A stretch of DNA of 64,000 nt from CAZZEX01 sp964653285 (GCA_964653285.1 CAZZEX010000016.1:4213-68212), one strand, 5' to 3'. Shown: positions 7,850 to 16,160, numbered from the stretch's first letter. Program-made: numbers and translations. The notes: generated by a model from the sequence alone, not told the origin.

Positions 7850-8998
7850 TCAAACGCTAGCCAGATACTCTGCGATGGCTTGGAACTGCTGGGCAACCAG
7901 ACTGTTCGGGTGCAGCATCACCATCGGCGTCCCTTGTTCCGCTGCCTGGAATGCCAGTTCGGGGGCCGGGGTGACCACGCTGGCGAGATCGTGTTGCAAC
8001 AGGCCCTCTATCGTGCCCTTGGTAAAGGTAGTTGCGGAAGGAGCCTTTTTGATCAGCACCATGCAGATCCTGTGCCTGGCGAGGTTGAGCGACGTGGTCA
8101 TTTCGCCTAACAGCGACTGCGCCAACGTGAGTGCTATGCGGTGGGGCTCAATGGCCACAATAACTTGATCACAACTCGGCAGAATGCAGCGGTTTGCCTC
8201 ACCCAAGCCCACCCCCAGATCCAGAAGGAGGTAGTCAGCCATAGCCCCAAGATGCCGGACGACGATCTCAGCGTGGGCTGGAGATACCGGCGTGGCCACT
8301 CCAGGCGGCTCGAGCTGACCACTCAGAACCCGCACACCAGTCCTGTGTTCCTCCAATTGGGCCTCTACCATACTCGCTTCAATGTGCTCGACCGGCTGAT
8401 CCAGCAGTCGCGCCATCCCCCCGTGACGCCGCAGACCCAACTGGATGGCGGAGGTTGCCATGCCGGACTGCATGTCGGCCAACACGACCTGCTGGCCCTT
8501 TGTGGGTCCCTGGGTCAGTGCAACGGCTACGTTCACCACCAGGGTAGTAGTGCCCACGCCTCCTTTCGAACCCAGAAAACCAAGGAGCTTAGCCCGTATC
8601 GGAGGATGCTCCTCCACCTGTCTCCGCGCCGAGCGCGACAGCACAGCCTCTATACGGGAAACCAACTCCTCTGGGTGGATAGGCTTGGTCAGATAATCGT
8701 CGGCCCCGGCCTGGAACCCGGCCACCTTGTCGTCTACCATCGTTTTGGCCGTGAACATAATGATGGGCAGACCGGCCGTGGCAGGGTTGGCGCGGAGCCG
8801 GCGGCAGACCTCATAGCCGTCCATATCCGGCATCATGACGTCCAGGATGACTAAATCCGGGTTCTCCGTCTGAGCCTTCACCAAAGCCCGATCACCCGAT
8901 CTCGCAGCGATGATCTCGTATCCCCGTCGCTGCAACATCAAGCCGACCAACTTCACGATCGCCAGTTCGTCGTCAACTACTAGAATTTTTTGGGACAT
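7850..8998 (-). CDS. Response-regulator receiver fused to a CpaE/MinD-like ATPase
   Basis: A 382-residue fusion. Residues 1-120 are a CheY-like receiver: acidic pocket VDDE, phosphoacceptor Asp in VILDVMMPDMDG, conserved Thr in MFTAKT and Lys in LTKPIHPEEL. Residues 135-380 are a ParA/MinD/CpaE-type P-loop ATPase with deviant Walker A GSKGGVGTTT. A degenerate Walker B, LLLDLGVG, is also present. CpaE-like proteins position pili or other surface structures, but no pilus genes are nearby. ATG at 8998 is preferred to the GTG at 9010 because GGAG lies 6 bases before it. The gene leads the operon with nfi, the sirtuin and a histidine kinase. Confidence 0.9.
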   Translation of the reverse strand: MSQKILVVDDELAIVKLVGLMLQRRGYEIIAARSGDRALVKAQTENPDLVILDVMMPDMDGYEVCRRLRANPATAGLPIIMFTAKTMVDDKVAGFQAGADDYLTKPIHPEELVSRIEAVLSRSARRQVEEHPPIRAKLLGFLGSKGGVGTTTLVVNVAVALTQGPTKGQQVVLADMQSGMATSAIQLGLRRHGGMARLLDQPVEHIEASMVEAQLEEHRTGVRVLSGQLEPPGVATPVSPAHAEIVVRHLGAMADYLLLDLGVGLGEANRCILPSCDQVIVAIEPHRIALTLAQSLLGEMTTSLNLARHRICMVLIKKAPSATTFTKGTIEGLLQHDLASVVTPAPELAFQAAEQGTPMVMLHPNSLVAQQFQAIAEYLASV

Positions 8999-9027
8999 CG
9001 CCGTCTCCACATGTTACTGTAGCCCAT
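8980..9027 (-). CDS. 15-codon upstream ORF overlapping the receiver-MinD start
   Basis: The translation-start region of the receiver-MinD gene is tandemly duplicated (8996-9024 and 9025-9052). The upstream copy has its own GGAGG-CGGCG-ATG and encodes a 15-residue frame (MGYSNMWRRRCPKKF) that overlaps the true ATG at 8998 in another frame and stops 16 bases beyond it. It could couple or dampen translation of the main gene, or be a passive by-product of the duplication. Confidence 0.4.
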   Translation of the reverse strand: MGYSNMWRRRCPKKF

Positions 9028-9081
9028 CGCCGCCTCCATGTATTACTGTAGCACAGAACGCGATACTTGGCAAGAAAGCAG

Positions 9082-9108
9082 AAAAGAGGCAACCGCCTGG
9101 TTGCCTCT
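9082..9108 (-). terminator. Intrinsic terminator of tRNA-Pro
   Basis: On the minus strand a perfect 10-bp stem (AGAGGCAACC / GGTTGCCTCT) with a 4-base loop is followed by TTTT, 4 bases after the tRNA 3' end. Confidence 0.85.
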
Positions 9109-9111
9109 CTG

Positions 9112-9186
9112 TCGGGGCGCCGGGATTTGAACCCGGGACCTCTACAACCCCATTGTAGCGCGCTAGCCAAACTGCGCCACGCCCCG
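9112..9186 (-). tRNA. tRNA-Pro (anticodon GGG)
   Basis: The 7-bp acceptor stem CGGGGCG/CGCCCCG is perfect. The anticodon stem CTACA/TGTAG encloses a 7-base loop with U33 and anticodon GGG, and the T arm carries GGTTCAAATCC. The discriminator base is A and CCA is not encoded. The leading C and the sequence GTGGCGCAG are typical of tRNA-Pro. Confidence 0.95.
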
Positions 9187-9196
9187 TGCAACCCAA

Positions 9197-9225
9197 ATTA
9201 TAACAAAGAGTACGTCATTTGGCAA
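9197..9225 (-). promoter_or_regulatory. Sigma70-type promoter of tRNA-Pro
   Basis: On the minus strand, TTGCCA (9220-9225) and a perfect TATAAT (9197-9202) are spaced 17 bp apart, 10 bases upstream of the tRNA. Confidence 0.8.
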
Positions 9226-9387
9226 ATCGAGATCCTGTCCACCGTTCACCATCGTGGACAGTGGATGCCCCCCGTTCTTGAAGACGGGAACCAATGCATT
9301 CTCCTCACCCACCCCCACTCCTACTCTGAACCATTGTTGCACACCCAGCAGAAGTATGGTAAAATCTTTCGTGAAAGGAGGGTGGCT

Positions 9388-9909
9388 ATGGCTAAGAAGA
9401 TGGATAAGACCCAAAAATATGCCAATATCCTACGACAGGCAGACATCTTCTACGATCTGACCCATCCCCAGTTGGATATGATTGCGACCATCTGCTCAGA
9501 GGTCACACCCAAAGCCGGAGAGGTCATCTTCGAGGAGAACAGTGCCGGTGACGAGTTGTACCTCGTTGCCAGCGGGGAGGTGGACATCTTGGTCAGCCCT
9601 GCTCCTACTCAACCCACCTACCCCGGACACCTACCTCGTCCGTTGACCATTGCTACCATCAGACGCGGGCAGACCTTCGGTGAGATCGCGTTGGTGGATC
9701 AAGGATTACGGTCGGCCTCAGCCCGCTGCGTTTCAAAAAAGGCACACCTCTTGGTTATACCCCGCGACCGGCTGATCAGGCTGTGCGACAGCTACCCCGA
9801 CCTGGGTTACCGTCTGATGCACAACATAGCTGCCGACCTGGCATTCAAGATCCGTGGCACCGACCTGACGATTCGCGAACAACTGCTCTGGCGTCCACGG
9901 CCGAGGTAG
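9388..9909 (+). CDS. Cyclic nucleotide-binding domain protein
   Basis: A 173-residue protein consisting essentially of one cNMP-binding (CAP_ED) domain: GEVIFEENSAGDELYLVASGEVDI at the start of the beta-barrel and the phosphate-binding cassette around GQTFGEIALVDQGLRSASARC. The GE-x-AL-x(n)-R-A arrangement matches true binders, though SASA replaces the usual RSA spacing. There is no DNA-binding domain or other output module, so it may act through protein contacts. An AAAGGAGG site sits 6 bases before the ATG. No function can be assigned beyond ligand binding. Confidence 0.88.
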   Translation: MAKKMDKTQKYANILRQADIFYDLTHPQLDMIATICSEVTPKAGEVIFEENSAGDELYLVASGEVDILVSPAPTQPTYPGHLPRPLTIATIRRGQTFGEIALVDQGLRSASARCVSKKAHLLVIPRDRLIRLCDSYPDLGYRLMHNIAADLAFKIRGTDLTIREQLLWRPRPR

Positions 9910-9915
9910 CGCAAT

Positions 9916-9943
9916 TTGACATTTCGCGCTCGTCCGGTATAAT
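9916..9943 (+). promoter_or_regulatory. Consensus sigma70 promoter of tRNA-Gly
   Basis: TTGACA (9916-9921) and TATAAT (9938-9943) are both perfect consensus with a 16-bp spacer, and the tRNA starts 8 bases downstream. Confidence 0.88.
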
Positions 9944-9951
9944 TTAAGTAC

Positions 9952-10023
9952 GCGGGTGTAGTTCAGCGGTAGAACGTCAGCTTCCCAAGCTGAATGGCAG
10001 GGGTTCGAGTCCCCTCACCCGCT
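9952..10023 (+). tRNA. tRNA-Gly (anticodon CCC)
   Basis: Acceptor stem GCGGGTG/CACCCGC is fully paired. The D arm is GTTCAGCGGTAGAAC. The anticodon stem TCAGC/GCTGA encloses the loop TTCCCAA with anticodon CCC, and the T arm contains GGTTCGAGTCC. CCA is not encoded; the discriminator is T. Confidence 0.95.
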
Positions 10024-10030
10024 CTTTGTG

Positions 10031-10063
10031 CGGCCCTTCGCGGATACTCGAAGGGCCGTTTCA
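10031..10063 (+). terminator. Terminator after tRNA-Gly
   Basis: A perfect 10-bp stem (CGGCCCTTCG / CGAAGGGCCG) with an 8-base loop is followed by a short TTTCAA tract, 8 bases after the tRNA. Confidence 0.75.
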
Positions 10064-10225
10064 ACTGCTCACTCGAACAACCCTACGGTGGTTCCAAGCC
10101 CACGTCCTTGCGAGGCAACCGCTAAGGGGGGCAGTGAGTTTTAGTAAATGTCTCACATTCCTCTAACGCTATGTGAACAGAAGTGTGCTGTGATGATGAC
10201 ATGACTCGGTTGAGTGAAATCGCGA

Positions 10226-10325
10226 TTGACTTTACAGGCAATCGAGAGTAGAATAGTCTCCGACATGAAACGCCGATAGAGCGCGCCAACGGTCTGACAG
10301 GCCCACTCAAGTCTCCCGTTGGCGC
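10226..10325 (+). promoter_or_regulatory. Promoter-like site followed by a long inverted repeat
   Basis: The 500-base gap between the tRNA-Gly terminator and the kinase gene has no credible protein-coding gene. It holds TTGACT (10226-10231) and TAGAAT (10249-10254) spaced 17 bp apart. An inverted repeat follows, GCGCCAACGG (10283-10292) with CCGTTGGCGC (10316-10325), around a 23-base loop. The site could start a small RNA or the distant kinase mRNA; no T-tract follows the repeat. Confidence 0.35.
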
Positions 10326-10563
10326 GGTGATATGAGGAAGGTTCCGCATTCCAGACCATAACCTCCTATCAATGGCATTGCAACGATCTCTCAATCCTCC
10401 TCAGGTAGTTCTATAGTAAGATAAGAGAGCCTGAATACCCAAAAAGCACAGGGGCCAGCCATAGATGGTCCGGCGGACATCGTTCTTTACCAGATCTGCC
10501 AGGTGGACTGCAAAGGCAAGCAAACCATGCCCACACCTCTGTGTAAAGTGAGAGGATTAGACG

Positions 10564-12588
10564 CTGATCGGTAAGACTCTGGGTAAGTATCGCATCATCG
10601 AGCACCTGGGGAGCGGTGGCATGGCCGAGGTCTACAAGGCCTACCATCCGGGTCTCGATTGCTACGTAGCCATCAAAGTGCTCCACCACTTCCTGGCTGA
10701 CGAAGAGGACTTTCTGATCCGCTTCCAGCGCGAGGCGAGGATCGTGGCCACGTTTCGCCATCCCAACATCGTCCAGGTCTACGATTTCGACTTCGATGCG
10801 CAGGACGACGCCTACTATATGGTGATGGAGTTCGTTGATGGTCCTAACCTGAAGATGCGTCTACAGGAGATGGCCCAGGAAAACCGAATGCTGCCGCTGG
10901 AGGAAGCGATCCATATTGTCATTGCAGTCGCCAACGCGTTGGACTACGCTCATCAGCAGGGGATGGTGCACCGCGACATCAAGCCTGCCAACATTGTGTT
11001 TACCCAGGACGGCCAAGTCATCCTCACCGACTTCGGCATCGCCAGGATGATTAACACCACTACATTGACGGCCAGCGGTGCAATGGTCGGAACGCCCGCA
11101 TACATGGCTCCTGAGCAGGGAATGGGCCAGACGGGGGATGAGCGAGCCGACATTTACTCACTGGGAGTCGTCTTGTACCAATTGGTTACAGGTAGCCTCC
11201 CGTTCGACGCTGACACGCCTCTGGGCGTCATTCTTAAACATATCAACGCCCCCCTGACGCCGCCGACTGCCCTCAATGCCAATCTGCCTCCCACTATTGA
11301 GACGGTGACTATGCGTGCGATGGCCAAAGATCCCCACAACCGCTATCAAACCGCCAGGGAATTCGCCGCCGATCTGGAAAGGGGTATGGCTGGCGAATCT
11401 GTCGAGCCAATCTCGCCAGAACTCGCCATGGCACCAGCGACATCAGAGGCAATGATCACTCCCGGTGCAAAGTACCAGACGTGGCCGTGGAAATTGCTCA
11501 CTCCGGCGGGCTCCTCGGTCACACCGATCCCTCAAGCAGTCCTGGCGGCTCGTCCAAAATGGGGCTTGGTCGCCGTGTTGGCCACTGTGCTGGCCCTGCT
11601 CCTGTTGTGCATTGGCGCCCTCCTCACCACAGGGACATCAGGTCGTATATTCGCCGCTCTGTTTCCGCCGACGGCGACGCCCACGCCCAGTGTGATTGGC
11701 ACACCTACGTCCACCCCCACCCCTGACCTGACCGCCACATACGACGTCAATGCGACCCAGTTTGCCGCTTGGATGGCCACCTATGAGGCGACCACAGGCG
11801 TCACACTCACTCCCTCGCCCACTCCTACTCCCACCCCTGACCTGACCGCCACTGCCATAGCCGCCTGCGTGTTCGACATGGAAGTCGTCAATGACCAGGT
11901 GGTTTGGCCAAGCGTGCTTACGCCAGGCCAGCAGTTCGTCAAGCGCTGGTCGATCAAGAACACAGGCACGTGTACCTGGCCAGAGGATATCCAACTGGTC
12001 TTCGTGTCCGGTGATGAACTGGAGGTAGTAAAAGGGCCACAGGTCGAGCCACTCTCGCCGGAGGAGAGCGCAGAGATTAGGATCACCCTGCGAGCACCAG
12101 CAGTTTACAGTAGGTATACCAGCGTGTGGCGGTTACAAGATGGCACGGGGAACTCTATCGGCGAAGAACTAGAGGTCAGCTGCCGCGTGGGCCCTGCGCC
12201 GGCCCCTCGACCGACCGCAACGCCCACCGCTACTCCTACGCCCACCGCCACCCCCACGCCGCTATATACACCCACGCCCATGGAACCCTTGCGCATTGAC
12301 AGCGTCGGCGTTGTCCCTGGGACCTTCCACAAATTGGAAAGCGGAGATTGGGAGATTGACATATACGTCGTGGCTCGCGGCGGCGATGGCCAGTATCGCT
12401 TCTATCGTGACGTGATTTCTTCAGATACGGAATTCTTCGCCCCTAACCCCGACGAGCCGTGGGTCGGCGTATGCCACGGTGCGAGGTGGAAAATTTGCAA
12501 GAGTATGTGGATCTCGTTCTGGGTTCAATCAGCCGGCACGAAGGCGCACTGGGACGGTTCTTTTGCCTATCCGGACGAGTGTCCTTAA
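10564..12588 (+). CDS. Transmembrane Ser/Thr protein kinase with extracytoplasmic NBR1-like Ig domain
   Basis: A PknB-type receptor kinase of about 674 residues. Kinase motifs are all present: glycine loop LGSGGMAEVYKAY, VAIK lysine, catalytic HRDIKPANI, DFG and GTPAYMAPEQ. A single transmembrane helix (VLATVLALLLLCIGALL) lies near residue 350. Outside are Thr-Pro-rich linkers, an NBR1-like domain (WSIKNTGTCTWPEDIQLVF) and a final domain. The first in-frame ATG (10621) would delete the glycine loop, and a stop codon closes the frame at 10558. The only sensible start is CTG at 10564, with GAGAGGA 9 bases upstream, giving LIGKTLGKYRI. The paralogue at 57037 has the same GKTLGKYQI lead-in. A sequencing error at that base is the alternative. 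Confidence 0.9.
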   Translation: MIGKTLGKYRIIEHLGSGGMAEVYKAYHPGLDCYVAIKVLHHFLADEEDFLIRFQREARIVATFRHPNIVQVYDFDFDAQDDAYYMVMEFVDGPNLKMRLQEMAQENRMLPLEEAIHIVIAVANALDYAHQQGMVHRDIKPANIVFTQDGQVILTDFGIARMINTTTLTASGAMVGTPAYMAPEQGMGQTGDERADIYSLGVVLYQLVTGSLPFDADTPLGVILKHINAPLTPPTALNANLPPTIETVTMRAMAKDPHNRYQTAREFAADLERGMAGESVEPISPELAMAPATSEAMITPGAKYQTWPWKLLTPAGSSVTPIPQAVLAARPKWGLVAVLATVLALLLLCIGALLTTGTSGRIFAALFPPTATPTPSVIGTPTSTPTPDLTATYDVNATQFAAWMATYEATTGVTLTPSPTPTPTPDLTATAIAACVFDMEVVNDQVVWPSVLTPGQQFVKRWSIKNTGTCTWPEDIQLVFVSGDELEVVKGPQVEPLSPEESAEIRITLRAPAVYSRYTSVWRLQDGTGNSIGEELEVSCRVGPAPAPRPTATPTATPTPTATPTPLYTPTPMEPLRIDSVGVVPGTFHKLESGDWEIDIYVVARGGDGQYRFYRDVISSDTEFFAPNPDEPWVGVCHGARWKICKSMWISFWVQSAGTKAHWDGSFAYPDECP

Positions 12589-12607
12589 ACCCCAAGCACG
12601 TAACTGA

Positions 12608-12642
12608 CCGCCGTGGATCTCCTCTCACGGCGGCTTCTTTTC
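12608..12642 (+). terminator. Terminator after the Ser/Thr kinase
   Basis: An 8-bp perfect stem CCGCCGTG/CACGGCGG with a 10-base loop is followed by CTTCTTTTCCC, 20 bases after the kinase stop codon. Confidence 0.8.
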
Positions 12643-12683
12643 CCATTCGCTCTCCTGCGCTATAGGGATGAAAGGCCCTATCA

Positions 12684-14300
12684 CTACGTCACTACGGAGA
12701 CGGTAAGCCAGGTCGCCAGCGCGGCGAAGAGCAACGTCATCCCCAGTTTGACAGTCGCTGCTCGCCGCTGGAGGAAACGGGTCAACTGCTTCGAGCCGGT
12801 GCCGTAATAGGCCAGGATAAAGACCACCACCAGCGGCAGGACGAACAATAGATTATAGAGCACGAGGAAGACAAACGCGCGCACCCGCATCTCCGGCTGG
12901 CTCATCACAAAAACGATGGTCGGCAGATAGACCTGACCCGTACAGGCCAGTTCCAGAAACGAGACCACCACCCCGGTGACGAAGGCCCCCACGACGAATG
13001 CCTCTGACCTGCGTCCCTTGCGGATGACCGCATTGATGCGCATCCGCAGTGAGTGAGGCAGGTTCAGCGTCATGTCGCCGGTCTCGCCCCGCCGGGCCCT
13101 GAGAAAATCAAGGAAACTAAACACCGCCAGCACTGCACACAAGAGGCCGGTCAGGCCATACACCCAGCGTCCCAACGTCGTCAGCAAGTCGCCCAGCAGG
13201 TCGAGCACCTTGTAGAAGCCCAACCCCACCACCAGGTAGGCCAAGAACACGCCAAGGGTGAAAGCCACACCCACGGCCAGAATCTCCCGCCCCTGGCGCC
13301 CGCTCAGCGTCAGGTAAGAAACGAAAAAGGCCAAGGTTGCAAAGGCACAGGGATTGAGGCCATCCACCAGGCCGGCGAAGACGACGGTGAGAACGCCGAA
13401 GGATCTGAAGCGTTCGATGATGCTCTGCTCGGCTTCCTCGGGGCTGGAATCCGCCCACACTTGTTCCGCGCCGGTAGGAGCGTACTTCTCGGCCAACGCC
13501 AGCACTGCCTCGGACGTGATGTCAGTGCCGATCAGGTACTCATCGCCAACGAAGAACGCCGGAGTCGTCAGACGCTGCTTCTCAGGCACACCGAGGCGAG
13601 CGCCCAGCCATTCCGCCAAAGCGGCGTCTTCCTGAACGTTATATTCTTCGACCAGCAACTGCGGGTACTTGCTTTGCACGTACCGGATGTCGTATTCGGC
13701 GCGGCTGCAATCCTGACAGCCCACCTCGTAAAAGTAGGCCGCCCAAATCGGCGCTGGTCCTTCACAGGCGACCGCACCCTCCGGGCCACAGGGCTCCACT
13801 TCCCCCACTCCCGGCAGTCCCAGATTAGAGCCCGGGCCCGCCCCCCATTCGCCTTCAACAGCGATTCCCTCCAGGCCGGGGATGTCGGGCCAGTACGTGC
13901 CCCCCACCCCCAGGCAGGAATCGAGCAAGCAGCGTAACTGCTGGCGGATGGCATCCTCGCCGATGAGCACCTGCCCGTCAATGACCAGCGTCGGCAGCCC
14001 ACGCTCCTCCGGCGTCACGCCGAACATCTCCTCGGCATGGATCAACATCTCGTAGTTGGCCGGGTCGGAGATCTCGACCATCTTGATCTGCAGTTGATCG
14101 CCGTATTCGGCCTGCAGCGGTGCCAACACCTCGTTGATGAGGACGATGCAGTGGGCACAATCAGTGGCATAGAAATAGACCACCCGCACGGCCGGGCCAC
14201 CCTCAGCCCAGGCTATACCCGCCCCCCAGGTGAGAGCCAGCGCCAAAATGAGCAAGGCTGTCCACAGCCGATACCTCAACCCATTAGATCTTCCATCCAC
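12684..14300 (-). CDS. Double thioredoxin-domain / CcdA-DsbD-type membrane protein
   Basis: About 538 residues. A signal anchor (LWTALLILALALTWGAGIAWA) is followed by two thioredoxin-like domains. The first has the redox pair CAHC (YFYATDCAHCIVL) and the second CQDC (YFYEVGCQDCSRAEYD). A C-terminal six-helix DsbD/CcdA-like domain has the LNPCAFATLAFFV motif. Such proteins pass electrons across the membrane to outer thiol proteins; with both partners fused in one chain, a self-contained reductant relay is likely. The GTG at 14300 is chosen because AAGGAG lies 9 bases before it; GTG at 14306 is too close. Monocistronic, between SufB and a terminator. Confidence 0.82.
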   Translation of the reverse strand: MDGRSNGLRYRLWTALLILALALTWGAGIAWAEGGPAVRVVYFYATDCAHCIVLINEVLAPLQAEYGDQLQIKMVEISDPANYEMLIHAEEMFGVTPEERGLPTLVIDGQVLIGEDAIRQQLRCLLDSCLGVGGTYWPDIPGLEGIAVEGEWGAGPGSNLGLPGVGEVEPCGPEGAVACEGPAPIWAAYFYEVGCQDCSRAEYDIRYVQSKYPQLLVEEYNVQEDAALAEWLGARLGVPEKQRLTTPAFFVGDEYLIGTDITSEAVLALAEKYAPTGAEQVWADSSPEEAEQSIIERFRSFGVLTVVFAGLVDGLNPCAFATLAFFVSYLTLSGRQGREILAVGVAFTLGVFLAYLVVGLGFYKVLDLLGDLLTTLGRWVYGLTGLLCAVLAVFSFLDFLRARRGETGDMTLNLPHSLRMRINAVIRKGRRSEAFVVGAFVTGVVVSFLELACTGQVYLPTIVFVMSQPEMRVRAFVFLVLYNLLFVLPLVVVFILAYYGTGSKQLTRFLQRRAATVKLGMTLLFAALATWLTVSVVT

Positions 14301-14364
14301 TGTCACCTTCTCCTTGTGACAGAATATTATGCCGCAATTCAGCGAGTTGGCAACCCTGCCCCAA

Positions 14365-15342
14365 CTACCCCAACATCCCCCGGATGATGATGTCCACGGC
14401 CTCATCCTCCTCTAACCCGCGCGCCATCAGCGTCTCCAACTCTTTCTTGCTGACGCTGCCGATAGCCGCCTCGTGGGTCACCCGCGCCCGGTCGTTGCGC
14501 ACGACGACGGCCGGCACGTTGCGCGCCACTGCCTCCCCGCGCACGATCTCGGTGCAGTCCATGTGTCCCACCGCGCCGGGGGCGTTCCCCTCGGCGGTGG
14601 TATAGACCTCGCTGGTGGCCCGGTCGCGCACCGCCACCCGCGTCTTGGTCAGGCCACGCGCCCCCTCGCCGTTGAGCTGCACTGCCTCGTTGACGCTGAT
14701 GAAGTCGTCGGCCCAGCCGTAGGCCTTGGTAACTAACTCGACCACGCCACGATCCGCCACGTCCACCTCGAATTGTATCACCAACCGCCCCACCCGGCCG
14801 TGCACCAGGTTGAACCCGAACTCCAGCCGCCCCCCCTCATCCACCTGCGCGTGCGTGGTGGGCAGCACCTCAATGCCACCGTGGGGGCCGTGGTAGTGCG
14901 CTTCGCTATAGCGCATCGTAGCGCCCGGCCCGACGTGAACGTGTGCCTCCATCACGTGCTTGAGGTCCACCGCGTTTGGGAAAGTACAGTGAGCCAGGAA
15001 GCCCACTTCCGCCCCCTCCCCAATCTCGAACTCGGGGATGATCTCTTGCAGACCCTCGGCGGGGATCATCCCGAAGCACAGGTGCACCGGGTAGTCAACT
15101 TTCGTGCCTGGCGCGACGGTGATGCGGGCACGCACACCACTCTCCAGTTCCTCCGCCTCGATGTTCACGCCTTCGATCTCGTTGAGCGCCAGCACCCGGT
15201 TGGCGCTGACGACGGCGCTGGCGACCCGTGGCGTCTGCAAGAGGTCCGGCTTGCCGCCAGCCTGCTCATAAGCCTTCAGGATGGCCTTAAAATCGCTGGC
15301 CCAGGCCGGGTCACGCTGCTGCAGAAGCGAATGGCTACTCAT
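14365..15342 (-). CDS. sufB: SufB/SufD-family Fe-S cluster scaffold protein
   Basis: A 325-residue right-handed beta-helix protein of the SufBD family, shorter than E. coli SufB (about 495). Family features are the repeated hydrophobic/Gly strands, the HVHVGPGATMRYSEAHYHG block, and the C-terminal MDCTEIVRG, NDRARVTHEAAIG and LMARGLEEDEAVDIIIRGML blocks. The Cys in MDCTEIV and the His in VTHEA correspond to likely cluster or metal ligands. The start overlaps sufC by 8 bases. SufA, SufD, SufS, SufE and SufU are absent, so this looks like a minimal SufBC (SMS-type) machine; the name sufB is by family. Confidence 0.88.
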   Translation of the reverse strand: MSSHSLLQQRDPAWASDFKAILKAYEQAGGKPDLLQTPRVASAVVSANRVLALNEIEGVNIEAEELESGVRARITVAPGTKVDYPVHLCFGMIPAEGLQEIIPEFEIGEGAEVGFLAHCTFPNAVDLKHVMEAHVHVGPGATMRYSEAHYHGPHGGIEVLPTTHAQVDEGGRLEFGFNLVHGRVGRLVIQFEVDVADRGVVELVTKAYGWADDFISVNEAVQLNGEGARGLTKTRVAVRDRATSEVYTTAEGNAPGAVGHMDCTEIVRGEAVARNVPAVVVRNDRARVTHEAAIGSVSKKELETLMARGLEEDEAVDIIIRGMLG

Positions 15343-16126
15343 CGCGCACCTCCTCTGCGACCACGCGCTGGTAGGTGCCGCCGGCCTCTGCTCCCCACGG
15401 CTGGCTGCCTAGCAGTCCCTCGTGGGGCCGGCAGCGCCGCGCGAAATACTCGCGCACCTCGGCCGGAGTGCCGGTGTTGACGACCGCGCCGCCGCACATC
15501 AGCGAGGCTGTATCGGCCACCTCGGCCATCTCATCGCGATGCGTGATCAGAAGGACAGACGTGCCTCCGTCGGCCATGCGGCGGATCAGCGTCATGATGT
15601 CCTCGATGCACAGCACGTCAATCCCCGAATCGGGCTCGTCGAGAACGGCCAGCCGGGGCTGCATCGCGTAGACCGCTGCCAACTCGATCCGCTTCCGCTC
15701 ACCGCCGGAGAGGGCGCTGTTGACCGTGCGGCCCAGGTAGGCCAGAGGTGAGAGCGCCACCGCCGTCAACGCCTCCTCGACCCGCTCCCGCGCCGGATTC
15801 TTCATTCCTAACGCCAGGTAATCGGCCGCCACCAGTCCCTCGAAGCGGGCCGGCTCCTGCCAGGCCAGCGTCAGCCCCAGCCGCGCCCGCTCGGTCACCG
15901 AGAGGCCAGTGATATCTCGCCCATCGAACAAGATACGACCCCGATTAGGCTCGTACCCGCCACAGCCCATCAGTGTAAGCGCCAGGCTGGTCTTGCCTGA
16001 GCCGTTGAGGCCCAGCAAGGCGTGCACCTCACCACGCCGCACGGTCAGGTTGACCCCTCGTAGCACCTCCGCGCCGGGCCGCTGGACCCACACATCCTCT
16101 ACTTTCAACAACGCGTCATTCCCCAT
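15335..16126 (-). CDS. sufC: SufC-type Fe-S assembly ATPase
   Basis: A 263-residue soluble ABC ATPase. Walker A is GLNGSGKTSLALTLMG, the Q-loop is LAWQEPARFEG, the signature is ALSGGERKRIE and Walker B is LAVLDEPDSGID. The DEPDSGID sequence and LSGGE signature are hallmarks of SufC. It supplies ATP-driven conformational change to the SufB partner encoded immediately downstream (8-bp overlap). GGGAG precedes the ATG by 4 bases. A plausible promoter and a hairpin lie upstream. Confidence 0.92.
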   Translation of the reverse strand: MGNDALLKVEDVWVQRPGAEVLRGVNLTVRRGEVHALLGLNGSGKTSLALTLMGCGGYEPNRGRILFDGRDITGLSVTERARLGLTLAWQEPARFEGLVAADYLALGMKNPARERVEEALTAVALSPLAYLGRTVNSALSGGERKRIELAAVYAMQPRLAVLDEPDSGIDVLCIEDIMTLIRRMADGGTSVLLITHRDEMAEVADTASLMCGGAVVNTGTPAEVREYFARRCRPHEGLLGSQPWGAEAGGTYQRVVAEEVRDE

Positions 16127-16160
16127 CTCACTCCCTATAGTATGCCCAAGTGGCCATCTC

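Noticed and set aside
9067..9387. N-terminal extension of the cNMP-binding protein
   Set aside because: It would translate the tRNA-Pro gene and its promoter; AAAGGAGG before the ATG at 9388 defines the start.
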